From: an uncultured Bacteroidales bacterium
Lineage (GTDB): Bacteria > Bacteroidota > Bacteroidia > Bacteroidales > Paludibacteraceae
NCBI GenBank assembly: GCA_937907165.1
Contig: CALCUH010000055.1
Span: 1 to 31,851 of the forward strand
Length of the DNA stretch: 31,851 nt
Direction of reading: 5' to 3'
This document shows, one piece after another, positions 25,581 to 31,851 of this stretch; the stretch's first letter is position 1, and each line of letters opens with the position of its first letter. A program made the translations under genes and the position numbers. Under the pieces are notes generated by a model. The model ran no database searches. It had not been told where the DNA came from and worked only from the letters and a program-made list of their open reading frames with translations.

Positions 25581-27596
25581 TTATTTCTTCCTCTTGGCTA
25601 ATTCCGCCTCAAGTTTCACAATTTGGTCTCTGTATTGTGCGGCTTCGAGGAACTCCAGTCTCTTCGCGCACTCTTTCATGTTACGTTTAGCTATCTCGAT
25701 TTGTTGCTGCAGGTCTTCTTTCGTATAAGCGGTTTCGCTCTCCGCCGCATATCGTGTGATATTGTTCTCTTTGTAATGTTTCGGTGTCTCTTTGCTCTCT
25801 TCCGAGTTGGTGAGCACCGCTTTGCTGTTTTTGCCTACCGCTTTCGGTGTGATGTTGTGTTCGATGTTGTACTTCATCTGCTTCTCTCTCCTGCGGTTCG
25901 TCTCGTCGATGGTCAGCTGCATGCTTCTCGTGATTTTGTCGGCATACATGATGACGAGTCCGTTGAGGTTTCTCGCCGCTCTTCCGGCTGTCTGGGTGAG
26001 CGCCCTATGCGAACGTAGCATGCCCTCCTTGTCGGCGTCCAGTATGGCTACGAGGGATACTTGCGGCAAATCCAATCCTTCCCTAAGCAAGTTCACGCCC
26101 ACAAGCACGTCGAAGAGTCCGTTGCGAAGGTCTTCCATGATTTTCACCCTCTCCAGCGTCTCCACGTCGGAGTGGATGTAGTTGCTTCGTATGCCCATTT
26201 TGCAGAGATAGGCTTGTAGCTCTTCCGCCATTTTTTTCGTAAGGGTGGTGACCAACACCCGCTCGTCTTTGTCTGTCCTTGTCCGTATCTCGTCGATGAG
26301 GTCGTCTATTTGGTTGAGCGTCGGACGCACCTCTATGACGGGGTCGAGTAGTCCGGTCGGACGTATGATTTGTTCGACGATGACCCCTTCCGATTTCTCC
26401 AATTCGTAGTCTGCGGGTGTGGCGCTGACGTAAATGGATTGTCCGACAAGGCTTTCGAATTCCTCGAATTTCAGCGGTCTGTTGTCTAAGGCTGAAGGCA
26501 ACCGGAATCCGAAGTCCACCAATGTCCGCTTCCTTGAGTAGTCTCCACCATACATGGCATGGATCTGCGGAATCGTAACGTGGCTCTCGTCGATGACTAA
26601 GAGGAAGTCTTTCGGAAAGTAATCCAATAGGCAGAATGGTCTGGTGCCTGGCTTTCGTCCGTCGAAGTATCTTGAGTAGTTCTCGATACCGGAGCAGTGC
26701 CCCAACTCGCGAATCATCTCCATGTCGTAATTCACCCGTTCGTATAAGCGTTTGCCCTCGAATACTTTCCCTATGCTTTGAAAATACTCTACTTGTGTGG
26801 TCAGATCGTCTCCTATCTCTATCAAGGCTCTATTGATCCTTTCCGGGGTGGTGACGAAGAGGTTCGCGGCGTAGATGTTAATCTCTTCAAAGTTTTCTAT
26901 GTGGGTTCCGTTTAGTGGGTCGATGGACTCTATCTCCTCGATTTCGTCTCCCCAAAAGTGGATGCGTATGATGTAATCCGCATAGGCGAGGAAGATGTCT
27001 ATCGTGTCTCCTTTCACGCGAAAACGTCCATGATCCAACTCGATTTCGTTGCGAACGTAGAGGCTTTCCACCAATTTGCGCATCAGCACGTTCATGCTGA
27101 TCATCTGTCCTTGCTTCACGTTGATCATGGTCTCATGAAAGTCGTCGGGATTACCGATGCCGTAGAGACAGGAGACGGAGGAGACGATGATGACGTCCCT
27201 TCTCCCTGAAAGCAGGGCGGAGGTGGCGGCGAGTCTCAGTTTTTCCAACTCGTCGTTGATCGAGAGGTCTTTCTCGATGTAGGTATCCGTGTTGGGAAGA
27301 TAGGCTTCAGGTTGGAAGTAATCATAGTAAGAGACGAAGTATTCAACAGCGTTCTCGGGAAAGAACGCCTTGAATTCTCCGTACAATTGCGCCGCCAACG
27401 TCTTGTTGTGGCTTAGGACCAGCGTCGGTCTGTTCAGCTCCTTGATGACATTGGCAACTGTGAAAGTCTTACCGGAACCGGTCACTCCAAGCAGTGTCTG
27501 GTGCTCTGTACCCGAGCGAGCGCCTTCCACCAGCTCTTTGATGGCTTGCGGTTGGTCGCCTGTCGGTGCGAATTCGGATACTAACTTGAAGTCCAT
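25581..27596 (-). CDS. uvrB: UvrABC excinuclease subunit B
   Basis: 671 residues, normal length. UvrB receives damaged DNA from UvrA, verifies the lesion and recruits UvrC for incision in nucleotide excision repair. Walker A GVTGSGKT at 37-44; the beta-hairpin that clamps DNA, YYDYFQPEAYLPNTDTYIEKD, at about 90-110; motif II DESH (about 338-341); helicase motif VI QTAGRAARN; and a C-terminal UVR domain (last 40 residues, EFLEAAQYRDQI) that contacts UvrC. ATG 27596 begins MDFKLVSEFAPTGDQPQAI, the conserved start. It lies 6 bp after the pspC stop, so it is probably the last gene of the pepD-pspC-uvrB unit. No SOS box was noticed nearby. Confidence 0.97.
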   Translation of the reverse strand: MDFKLVSEFAPTGDQPQAIKELVEGARSGTEHQTLLGVTGSGKTFTVANVIKELNRPTLVLSHNKTLAAQLYGEFKAFFPENAVEYFVSYYDYFQPEAYLPNTDTYIEKDLSINDELEKLRLAATSALLSGRRDVIIVSSVSCLYGIGNPDDFHETMINVKQGQMISMNVLMRKLVESLYVRNEIELDHGRFRVKGDTIDIFLAYADYIIRIHFWGDEIEEIESIDPLNGTHIENFEEINIYAANLFVTTPERINRALIEIGDDLTTQVEYFQSIGKVFEGKRLYERVNYDMEMIRELGHCSGIENYSRYFDGRKPGTRPFCLLDYFPKDFLLVIDESHVTIPQIHAMYGGDYSRKRTLVDFGFRLPSALDNRPLKFEEFESLVGQSIYVSATPADYELEKSEGVIVEQIIRPTGLLDPVIEVRPTLNQIDDLIDEIRTRTDKDERVLVTTLTKKMAEELQAYLCKMGIRSNYIHSDVETLERVKIMEDLRNGLFDVLVGVNLLREGLDLPQVSLVAILDADKEGMLRSHRALTQTAGRAARNLNGLVIMYADKITRSMQLTIDETNRRREKQMKYNIEHNITPKAVGKNSKAVLTNSEESKETPKHYKENNITRYAAESETAYTKEDLQQQIEIAKRNMKECAKRLEFLEAAQYRDQIVKLEAELAKRKK

Positions 27597-27602
27597 CTTG
27601 AC

Positions 27603-27779
27603 TTATGCGTTTTTCATTATAAGATAGCAGATTAGATAAACTATCAATCCCGCACCTCCCGCTAAAGATATAACTACCCAAGCGATTCTTGCGATGGTCG
27701 GGTCGATGTCGAAATACTCCGCAAAACCAGCGGCAACGCCTAAAAGGACTTTGTTGTCTGACAATTTTAATTTTTTCAT
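27603..27779 (-). CDS. Small PspC-domain membrane protein
   Basis: 58 residues. MKKLKLSDNKVLLGVAAGFA then EYFDIDPTIARIAWVVISLA and a hydrophobic tail GGAGLIVYLICYLIMKNA. This is a nearly bare PspC domain: K-x-L-x-R/S-D-x-x-x-x-G-V-x-x-G-x-A-x-Y/F-x-D-x-D-P-T-x-x-R followed by one or two membrane helices. In enterobacteria PspC belongs to the phage-shock envelope stress response; stand-alone short versions are common elsewhere and their role is uncertain. It has an unusually good Shine-Dalgarno (AGGAGG, 10 bp before ATG 27779), 19 bp after the pepD stop, and uvrB starts 6 bp after its stop. No psp partners are present. Confidence 0.9.
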   Translation of the reverse strand: MKKLKLSDNKVLLGVAAGFAEYFDIDPTIARIAWVVISLAGGAGLIVYLICYLIMKNA

Positions 27780-27798
27780 GTTTTGTTCCTCCTTAAAT

Positions 27799-29244
27799 TT
27801 ATATGTTTTCTAAAATGTAAATCAGATGTTTCCAGAATTTATCCACCGTGGATATCTCGCATCTCTCCGCAGGGGAATGGTTTCCTATGATGGTTGGACC
27901 GATGGAGATCATGTCCATATCTGGGTACTTCTCGATGATGAGACCGCACTCCAAACCGGCGTGGATGGCGCCCACGATTGGTTGGTTGCCGAATAGCTTC
28001 TCGTAGGAGTCCGCCACAAGTGTTTTGATCTTGGAGTTCAGGTTGGGTTTCCATCCCGGATAGCCGTCGCTGTGTTTCACGTCCGCTCCCGCTAAGGAGA
28101 ATACCGCTTCCACACGGTCTTTGATGTCGTGTTTCTTGCTGTTGGTCGAACTGCGTTGGCTGGTGGCTACTACGATTTTCCCATCGACGATCTTCACGGA
28201 TGCCAAGTTGGTGGAGGTTTCAGGCAATCCTGCGATCTCCGTACTCATTTCGATTACTCCATGAGGACAAGCATACAAGGCGGTGATGAGTCTGTCCATG
28301 CCCGCTTTTTCATATACTTCCGATGAAGCTTCCGTCGATTCCATCTCCATGGCGAAATCTTTTTCCGTCGGATATTCCGTCTCAATCGTATGGATATATT
28401 GGTTGAGCGCTACCCGTATCGTCTCTTTTTTGTCCCAATCCACGCAGATGGTCGCATAGGCTTCTCTCGGTATCGCGTTGTGGAGGTTTCCTCCGCCTAT
28501 TTGGCTGACGTATATCGGGTATTTCTTTGATTCGCTCCAAAGGAATCTAGCTAATATTTTGATTGCGTTTCCTCTTCCCTTGTTGATGTCGTCTCCGGAG
28601 TGTCCGCCTTGCAGACCTTTCACGAAGAGGTTAAGGAAAAAGGCTTTTGCTGGTGCGTTCTCTTTTTTGATGTCGAATGTGGCGACGGTGTCGATGCCTC
28701 CCGCACAACCGATGCAGAATTGTCCGTCTTTCTCGGAGTCTAGGTTGACGAGTGTCTTTGATTTGAGCCAACCCGCCTTGACGTGCTGGGCGCCGGTCAA
28801 TCCCCTCTCTTCGTCTACTGTGATCAGACATTCGATTGGTCCGTGCTTGATTGTGTCGGATTCGATGACCGCTAACATGGCAGCTACTCCGATGCCGTCG
28901 TCCGCACCTAATGTTGTGCCTTCAGCCTTTAGCCAACCGTTGTCGACGATTGTGCGGATAGGGTCGTTGTCGAAGTCATGTTGTGTGCCTGCGTTCTTTT
29001 CGCAAACCATGTCCATGTGCGCTTGTAGGAGTAGGCTAGGGGCGTTCTCCCTGCCTAGGGACGCTCTTTTTCTGATAAGAACGTTTCCTACCTCGTCCAT
29101 CTCCGTTTCACATCCGTGTGCCTTGCCGAATTCCATGAGGAAGGCTCCGATTTTCCCCTCTTTGCCTGACGGATGGGGAATGTCGCATATCTTTTTGAAT
29201 TGAGACCAAATCTCTTTTGGCTCTATGTCTGAAATCGTACTCAT
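27799..29244 (-). CDS. pepD: Aminoacyl-histidine dipeptidase (M20 family, PepD)
   Basis: 481 residues from ATG 29244 (MSTISDIEPKEIWSQFKKIC). The frame is open upstream to 29358, but that part overlaps a terminator and the promoter, so the short start is correct. The enzyme is a cytosolic two-metal peptidase cutting Xaa-His and other dipeptides. Motifs: CDIPHPSGKEGK (about 20-31), metal ligands in LQAHMDMVCEKN (His76, Asp78), GADDGIG (Asp115), catalytic Glu145/ligand Glu146 in VDEERGLTGAQH, LDSE (Asp169), and the late GNHSPAER His. A GGHSGDDINKGRGNA motif fits the dimerisation/lid domain of the family. First gene of the unit with pspC and uvrB. Confidence 0.94.
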   Translation of the reverse strand: MSTISDIEPKEIWSQFKKICDIPHPSGKEGKIGAFLMEFGKAHGCETEMDEVGNVLIRKRASLGRENAPSLLLQAHMDMVCEKNAGTQHDFDNDPIRTIVDNGWLKAEGTTLGADDGIGVAAMLAVIESDTIKHGPIECLITVDEERGLTGAQHVKAGWLKSKTLVNLDSEKDGQFCIGCAGGIDTVATFDIKKENAPAKAFFLNLFVKGLQGGHSGDDINKGRGNAIKILARFLWSESKKYPIYVSQIGGGNLHNAIPREAYATICVDWDKKETIRVALNQYIHTIETEYPTEKDFAMEMESTEASSEVYEKAGMDRLITALYACPHGVIEMSTEIAGLPETSTNLASVKIVDGKIVVATSQRSSTNSKKHDIKDRVEAVFSLAGADVKHSDGYPGWKPNLNSKIKTLVADSYEKLFGNQPIVGAIHAGLECGLIIEKYPDMDMISIGPTIIGNHSPAERCEISTVDKFWKHLIYILENI

Positions 29245-29265
29245 TTTTTTTGTTTTTATGATATG

Positions 29266-29296
29266 TAAAGATAGGGCTTTATGATGACCTGACAAA
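29266..29296 (-). promoter_or_regulatory. Promoter of the pepD-pspC-uvrB unit
   Basis: On the minus strand TTTG (plus 29293-29296), a 19 bp spacer, then TATCTTTA (plus 29266-29273). This fits the Bacteroidota pattern TTTG-N19-TAnnTTTG with one change (A for the last G). It is 22 bp from the pepD ATG and 20 bp beyond the end of the T run of the upstream small-RNA terminator, so the two transcripts are separate. Confidence 0.65.
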
Positions 29297-29316
29297 TAGA
29301 AAATAGCTCTATAGAT

Positions 29317-29352
29317 AAAAAAATTAAAGCTTGAGGTCGAAACCCCAAGCTT
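29317..29352 (-). terminator. Intrinsic terminator of the sigma-54 small RNA
   Basis: Minus-strand stem AAGCTTGGGG (plus 29343-29352) with CCTCAAGCTT (plus 29327-29336), loop TTTCGA, then TAA and seven T (plus A run 29317-29323). All ten positions pair on the minus strand if one G-U is allowed; on the plus strand that position is an A/C mismatch, and there is no T tract there. There is no protein gene upstream of it on this strand within the window. Confidence 0.75.
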
Positions 29353-29430
29353 AATCACACTGATATTTTAAACAACTATTTATACACAGGAATCCGCAGC
29401 CGAATGACCTGTGGAATATTCTTATAACTA
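29317..29430 (-). ncRNA. Candidate sigma-54-dependent small RNA, about 114 nt
   Basis: The unit is defined by the sigma-54 promoter at 29441-29456 and the terminator at 29317-29352; the start near 29430 is set by the usual 12 nt from the GC element. The predicted RNA contains no AUG and no plausible short frame. Its 5' half folds as CACAGG (plus 29408-29413) with CCUGUG (plus 29385-29390), enclosing AUUCG - GCUG - CGGAU (plus 29401-29405 and 29392-29396). One inner pair is U-G on this strand but C/A on the other. An AU-rich single-stranded stretch of about 30 nt joins it to the terminator hairpin, a layout typical of base-pairing regulatory RNAs. I do not recognise it as 6S RNA, tmRNA, SRP RNA or RNase P RNA. 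Function and targets are unknown. Confidence 0.6.
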
Positions 29431-29440
29431 ATGTAATAGT

Positions 29441-29456
29441 TGCAAAAATCGTGCCA
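29441..29456 (-). promoter_or_regulatory. Sigma-54 (RpoN) promoter
   Basis: Minus-strand TGGCACGATTTTTGCA. It matches the -24/-12 consensus TGGCACG-N4-TTGC(A/T) at every defined base, with GG (29455-29454) and GC (29443-29442) separated by exactly 10 bp. Such promoters need an ATP-driven enhancer-binding protein. It points away from recG and toward the small-RNA unit. Confidence 0.8.
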
Positions 29457-29497
29457 ACCTATGCTATTTGTGGAAATAAAATATGATTATTTTTTGA

Positions 29498-29539
29498 ATT
29501 AATTGATTTAATTAATCGTTATGTGTTAATTGATTAATT
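29498..29539. promoter_or_regulatory. Two AT-rich palindromes, possible enhancer-binding sites
   Basis: ATTAATTGATTTAATTAAT (29498-29516; 7-base arms ATTAATT/AATTAAT with a 5-base spacer) and TTAATTGATTAATT (29526-29539) share TTAATTGATT. They lie about 43-61 and 71-84 bp upstream of the -24 element of the sigma-54 promoter, where activators of this polymerase form can bind. The region is very AT-rich, so chance similarity is possible. The rest of 29540-29678 shows nothing I can name. Confidence 0.3.
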
Positions 29540-29678
29540 GCCTCTACCATGATTGCTGATTTTTTATTCTATGCTTTGACTATCAATTCTGTTTTATCTT
29601 TCAATTTTATAGGGACGTGTTTTTTTTCTGGATATTCGTTTTCGGGGAGATGAATGTTATTGTTTCGTCCTCTTTTTG

Positions 29679-29686
29679 TATTTTTG
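29679..29686 (+). promoter_or_regulatory. Possible recG -7 box
   Basis: TATTTTTG fits TAnnTTTG, 49 bp before the recG ATG. TTG at 29660-29662 lies 16 bp upstream of it, slightly close for a -33 box. T-rich context lowers confidence. Confidence 0.35.
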
Positions 29687-29734
29687 TGTATGATACATGA
29701 TTTGCATTGATGTTTGACGAATCAAAGTTCCAAG

Positions 29735-31489
29735 ATGTCTGATTTTTCAGAGAAAGAGTTAACATATTTGCCTGGTGTCGGACCCAAGAAGTCTGAAATA
29801 CTTAAGAAGGAAATCAATGTTTCTTCTTATGGCGACTTGTTGTGTTATTATCCGTACAAGTATGTAGATCGTAGTAAGTATTATCGAATTAAGGAAATCA
29901 CTTCCGCTTCGATGTATGTGCAGATTCGCGGGACAATCCTGAAAACTACGCTTCAGGGACAGGGACGTACGCAAAGGGTGGTTGCTCTTTTTTCGGATGG
30001 TGAGTCCGCTATCGAACTGATTTGGTTCAAGGGCGCCAAGTATGCGATGGATAAGTATAAGCCGGGACATGAGTTCGTCGCATTTGGAAAAGTCTCCGAG
30101 TTCAACGGATCCTATAATCTGGTCCATCCTGAGATGGAGACCATTGCTGAGGCCGCCTCTAAACAGAGTATGGGTGGCGTGCAGGGAATGTATAACACGA
30201 CAGAGAAGATGAAGAACGCCTTCCTCAACTCTCGTGCGCTCCAGAAGATGGTATCTCAGGTTTTCGCTTCGCTCGGTGACGTTAGAATTCCTGATACGCT
30301 CCCTGATTACATTATTCAGGAGCGTCATCTTCTTCCTTATCATGACGCTTTGGTGAATATTCACTTCCCTCAGTCGGCTGATTTGCTCCGTCTGGCTCAG
30401 TTCAGACTTAAATTTGAGGAGCTTTTTTTTATCCAATTGCAGATGCTTCGCCAACTGAATATGCGCAAGTTGCATTTCGCCGGCTTCAGATTCTCCAAGA
30501 TTGGGGATTATTTCAATTCTTTCTATGGTCACCATCTTCCTTTCCAACTTACTAACGCTCAGAAAAAGGTGCTCAAGGAGATTTATGCTGATGTATCCAG
30601 CGGTAAACAGATGAACCGTCTGCTTCAAGGTGATGTGGGTAGTGGAAAGACTTTGGTGGCATTGATGACTATGCTGATGGCTTTGGATAATGGTTATCAG
30701 GCTTCTATGATGGCTCCGACGGAAATTTTGGCGCAACAACATTTTGAGACTATTTCGTGTATGTTGGCGAATATGGATGTGAAGATCGCTTTGTTGACGG
30801 GCTCATCGAAGAAGAAGGAGCGTGAGATAATCTTGGAGGGTGTTCGGAATGGTTCCATTCATATTTTACTTGGTACTCATGCTTTGTTGGAGGACGACGT
30901 GGTGTTTTCCAATTTGGGTATGGCCATCATCGACGAGCAACATCGTTTCGGCGTGGCTCAGCGGGCAAAACTTTGGAATAAGAGTTCTCGCCCTCCTCAT
31001 GTCTTGGTGATGACCGCAACGCCTATTCCCCGCACATTGGCCATGACGCTTTATGGCGATTTGGATGTCTCTGTGATCGATGAATTGCCTCCGGGTCGTA
31101 GACCGATCCAGACAATCCACCGGTTCGACACGTATAGGGGTATGTTGTATGATTTCATTAAGAAAGAGATTGCGAAAGGGCGTCAGGCTTATATCGTCTA
31201 CCCGATGATTCAGGAATCGGAGCGCTCCGATTATGCGAATATCGAGGCGGGCTATGAGTCTTTGAAGAGTGTCTTTCCTGAACCTCAATATAAGTTGGGT
31301 ATGGTGCACGGCAGGATGAAACCTAACGAAAAGGAGGAGCAGATGAGGCTTTTCGTTTCGGGAGAGACCAATGTGCTGGTGGCTACAACTGTCATCGAGG
31401 TGGGTGTCAATGTGCCGAACGCCTCCGTTATGCTGATTGAGAGCGCCGAACGGTTCGGACTTTCCCAACTTCATCAGCTGCGCGGGCGG
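29735..31489 (+). CDS. recG: ATP-dependent DNA helicase RecG, 3' end lost at chimeric junction
   Basis: About 585 codons of RecG (full length near 690-700). RecG remodels stalled replication forks and branch-migrates Holliday junctions. MSDFSEKELTYLPGVGPKKS is the conserved start, followed by the wedge/OB domain (about 60-170). Helicase motifs are Walker A GDVGSGKT (about 299-306), DEQHRFGVAQR (DEQH at 400-403), MTATPIPRTLAMTLYGDLD, and VATTVIEVGVNVPNA. The sequence reads normally to SQLHQLRGR, where family members continue VGRG. Here it becomes high-GC DNA in another frame. The recG frame stays open to the window end but no longer encodes RecG. ATG 29735 is the only sensible start. Confidence 0.95.
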
Positions 31490-31490
31490 C
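31478..31490. other. Chimeric junction (assembly join) inside recG
   Basis: At CTGCGCGGGCGGC the content switches. To the left is RecG in one frame with Bacteroidales composition; to the right is an esterase in a different frame with about two-thirds G+C. The break falls inside the conserved QLHQLRGRVGRG motif. A short GC-rich string shared by the two source genomes would explain a false join. Confidence 0.85.
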
Positions 31491-31851
31491 AGGATCAGGA
31501 TCGAACTGGAGGTGTTCGTGCCGAAGGGGGCGAGCAGGGAGAATCCGGCGCCCGTCTTCGTCCTGGGCGACCACCGCATGCGCCCGCAGGTGTATCCCAA
31601 CGTCCCGGTGGAGGAGATCGTGCGCCGCGGCTATGCGGCCGCCGTCTTCAAGAACACCGAGCTGGCGAGCGACGCGTATTTCCCGACTTACGCCGCGGAC
31701 GGCACGGCCGTCATCCAGGATCCGCCGTTCACGAACGACGTCTATACCTGCTGGGCGCCGGAGCGCACGGAGCGGAGCTGGGGCGCGATCTCGGCGTGGG
31801 CGTGGGGCGCGAGCCGCGTCCTCGACTGGATCGAGACCGTGCCGGAGCTCG
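31488..31851 (+). CDS. Fragment of a CE15-like glucuronoyl esterase from another, high-GC genome
   Basis: Open at both ends; 121 residues beginning GRIRIELEVFVPKGASRENP. It includes FVLGDHRMRPQVYPNVP, EEIVRRGYAAAVFKNTELASD and SWGAISAWAWGASRVLDWIE. The last segment is the characteristic AWAWG-x-SR-x-LD-x-x-E stretch just before the GHSR-type nucleophile elbow of CE15 4-O-methyl-glucuronoyl methylesterases, which cut ester links between lignin and glucuronoxylan. The catalytic Ser lies beyond the window. Strong GC bias at third codon positions shows a different source from the rest of the window. It should not be taken as part of this genome. Confidence 0.7.

Noticed and set aside
29245..29358. 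N-terminal extension of pepD by 38 codons
   Set aside because: It would include the unit's promoter and the small-RNA terminator; conserved PepD sequence starts at ATG 29244.
29759..30742. Open frame of 327 codons on the minus strand
   Set aside because: Antisense shadow of recG; His/Ser/Leu-rich composition typical of a reverse-complement frame.
30866..31600. Open frame of 244 codons on the minus strand
   Set aside because: Antisense to recG and spans the chimeric junction, so it cannot be a real gene.
31490..31851. Continuation of the recG frame to the window end
   Set aside because: Open only because high-GC DNA has few stops; the residues (Gly/Arg/Pro-rich) do not resemble RecG, while a different frame gives a recognisable esterase.

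Overview
The window looks like a Bacteroidales chromosome segment (phylum Bacteroidota), probably a metagenome contig. The evidence is type IX secretion (T9SS) sorting domains of both type A and type B, a PorP/SprF-family outer-membrane protein, OmpA proteins with TSP3-like repeats, an RluA-type pseudouridine synthase with the long N-terminal extension seen in this phylum, and several promoters with the Bacteroidota -7 box TAnnTTTG. Base composition is moderate (24 of 60 G+C in 30541-30600) until about 31.49 kb. There it jumps to 41 of 60 in 31561-31620, and the recG gene changes mid-motif into an unrelated esterase. That end looks like an assembly chimera.

Layout, left to right. 1-147 is the tail of a type B T9SS substrate. 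154-4623 (+) holds an RluA-family pseudouridine synthase, then dxs (isoprenoid precursor synthesis) and a membrane-anchored hypothetical protein 3 bp behind it. 4624-4939 is a gene-free stretch carrying three copies of a transposon-end-like motif. 4940-9464 (-) is a two-gene unit: a secreted protein with about 13 Cys/His-rich 41-residue repeats and a type A sorting tail, followed by an OmpA protein with a coiled coil. After 489 bp with a strong terminator comes a T9SS surface module (9954-24399, -): a giant 3,935-residue type B adhesin, a PorP/SprF partner one base behind it, and a separately promoted OmpA/TSP3 protein. 24732-25414 (+) is rplU-rpmA behind a structured leader. 25581-29244 (-) is a pepD-pspC-uvrB unit with a well-matched promoter. 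29735-31489 (+) is recG, cut off at its last helicase motif.

The most interesting new candidate lies between pepD and recG. On the minus strand there is a textbook sigma-54 promoter, TGGCACGATTTTTGCA. About 12 nt downstream begins a transcript of roughly 114 nt with no start codon, one extended hairpin and an intrinsic terminator. Each hairpin contains one position that is a C/A mismatch on the plus strand but a G-U wobble on the minus strand, so both structures point to a minus-strand RNA. Two AT-rich palindromes lie upstream, where an enhancer-binding protein could sit. I read this as a sigma-54-dependent small RNA.

The second is the adhesin's architecture: five consecutive copies of a five-domain super-repeat (about 420-460 residues per copy), giving about 25 Ig-like domains, with a nearly unchanged segment repeated exactly 1,368 bp apart. 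The adhesin and the PorP/SprF protein probably form a secretion pair, since known type B substrates such as SprB need an SprF-type protein to reach the surface. The downstream OmpA could tie the assembly to peptidoglycan. All functional calls are from reading the sequence only; no database search was run.
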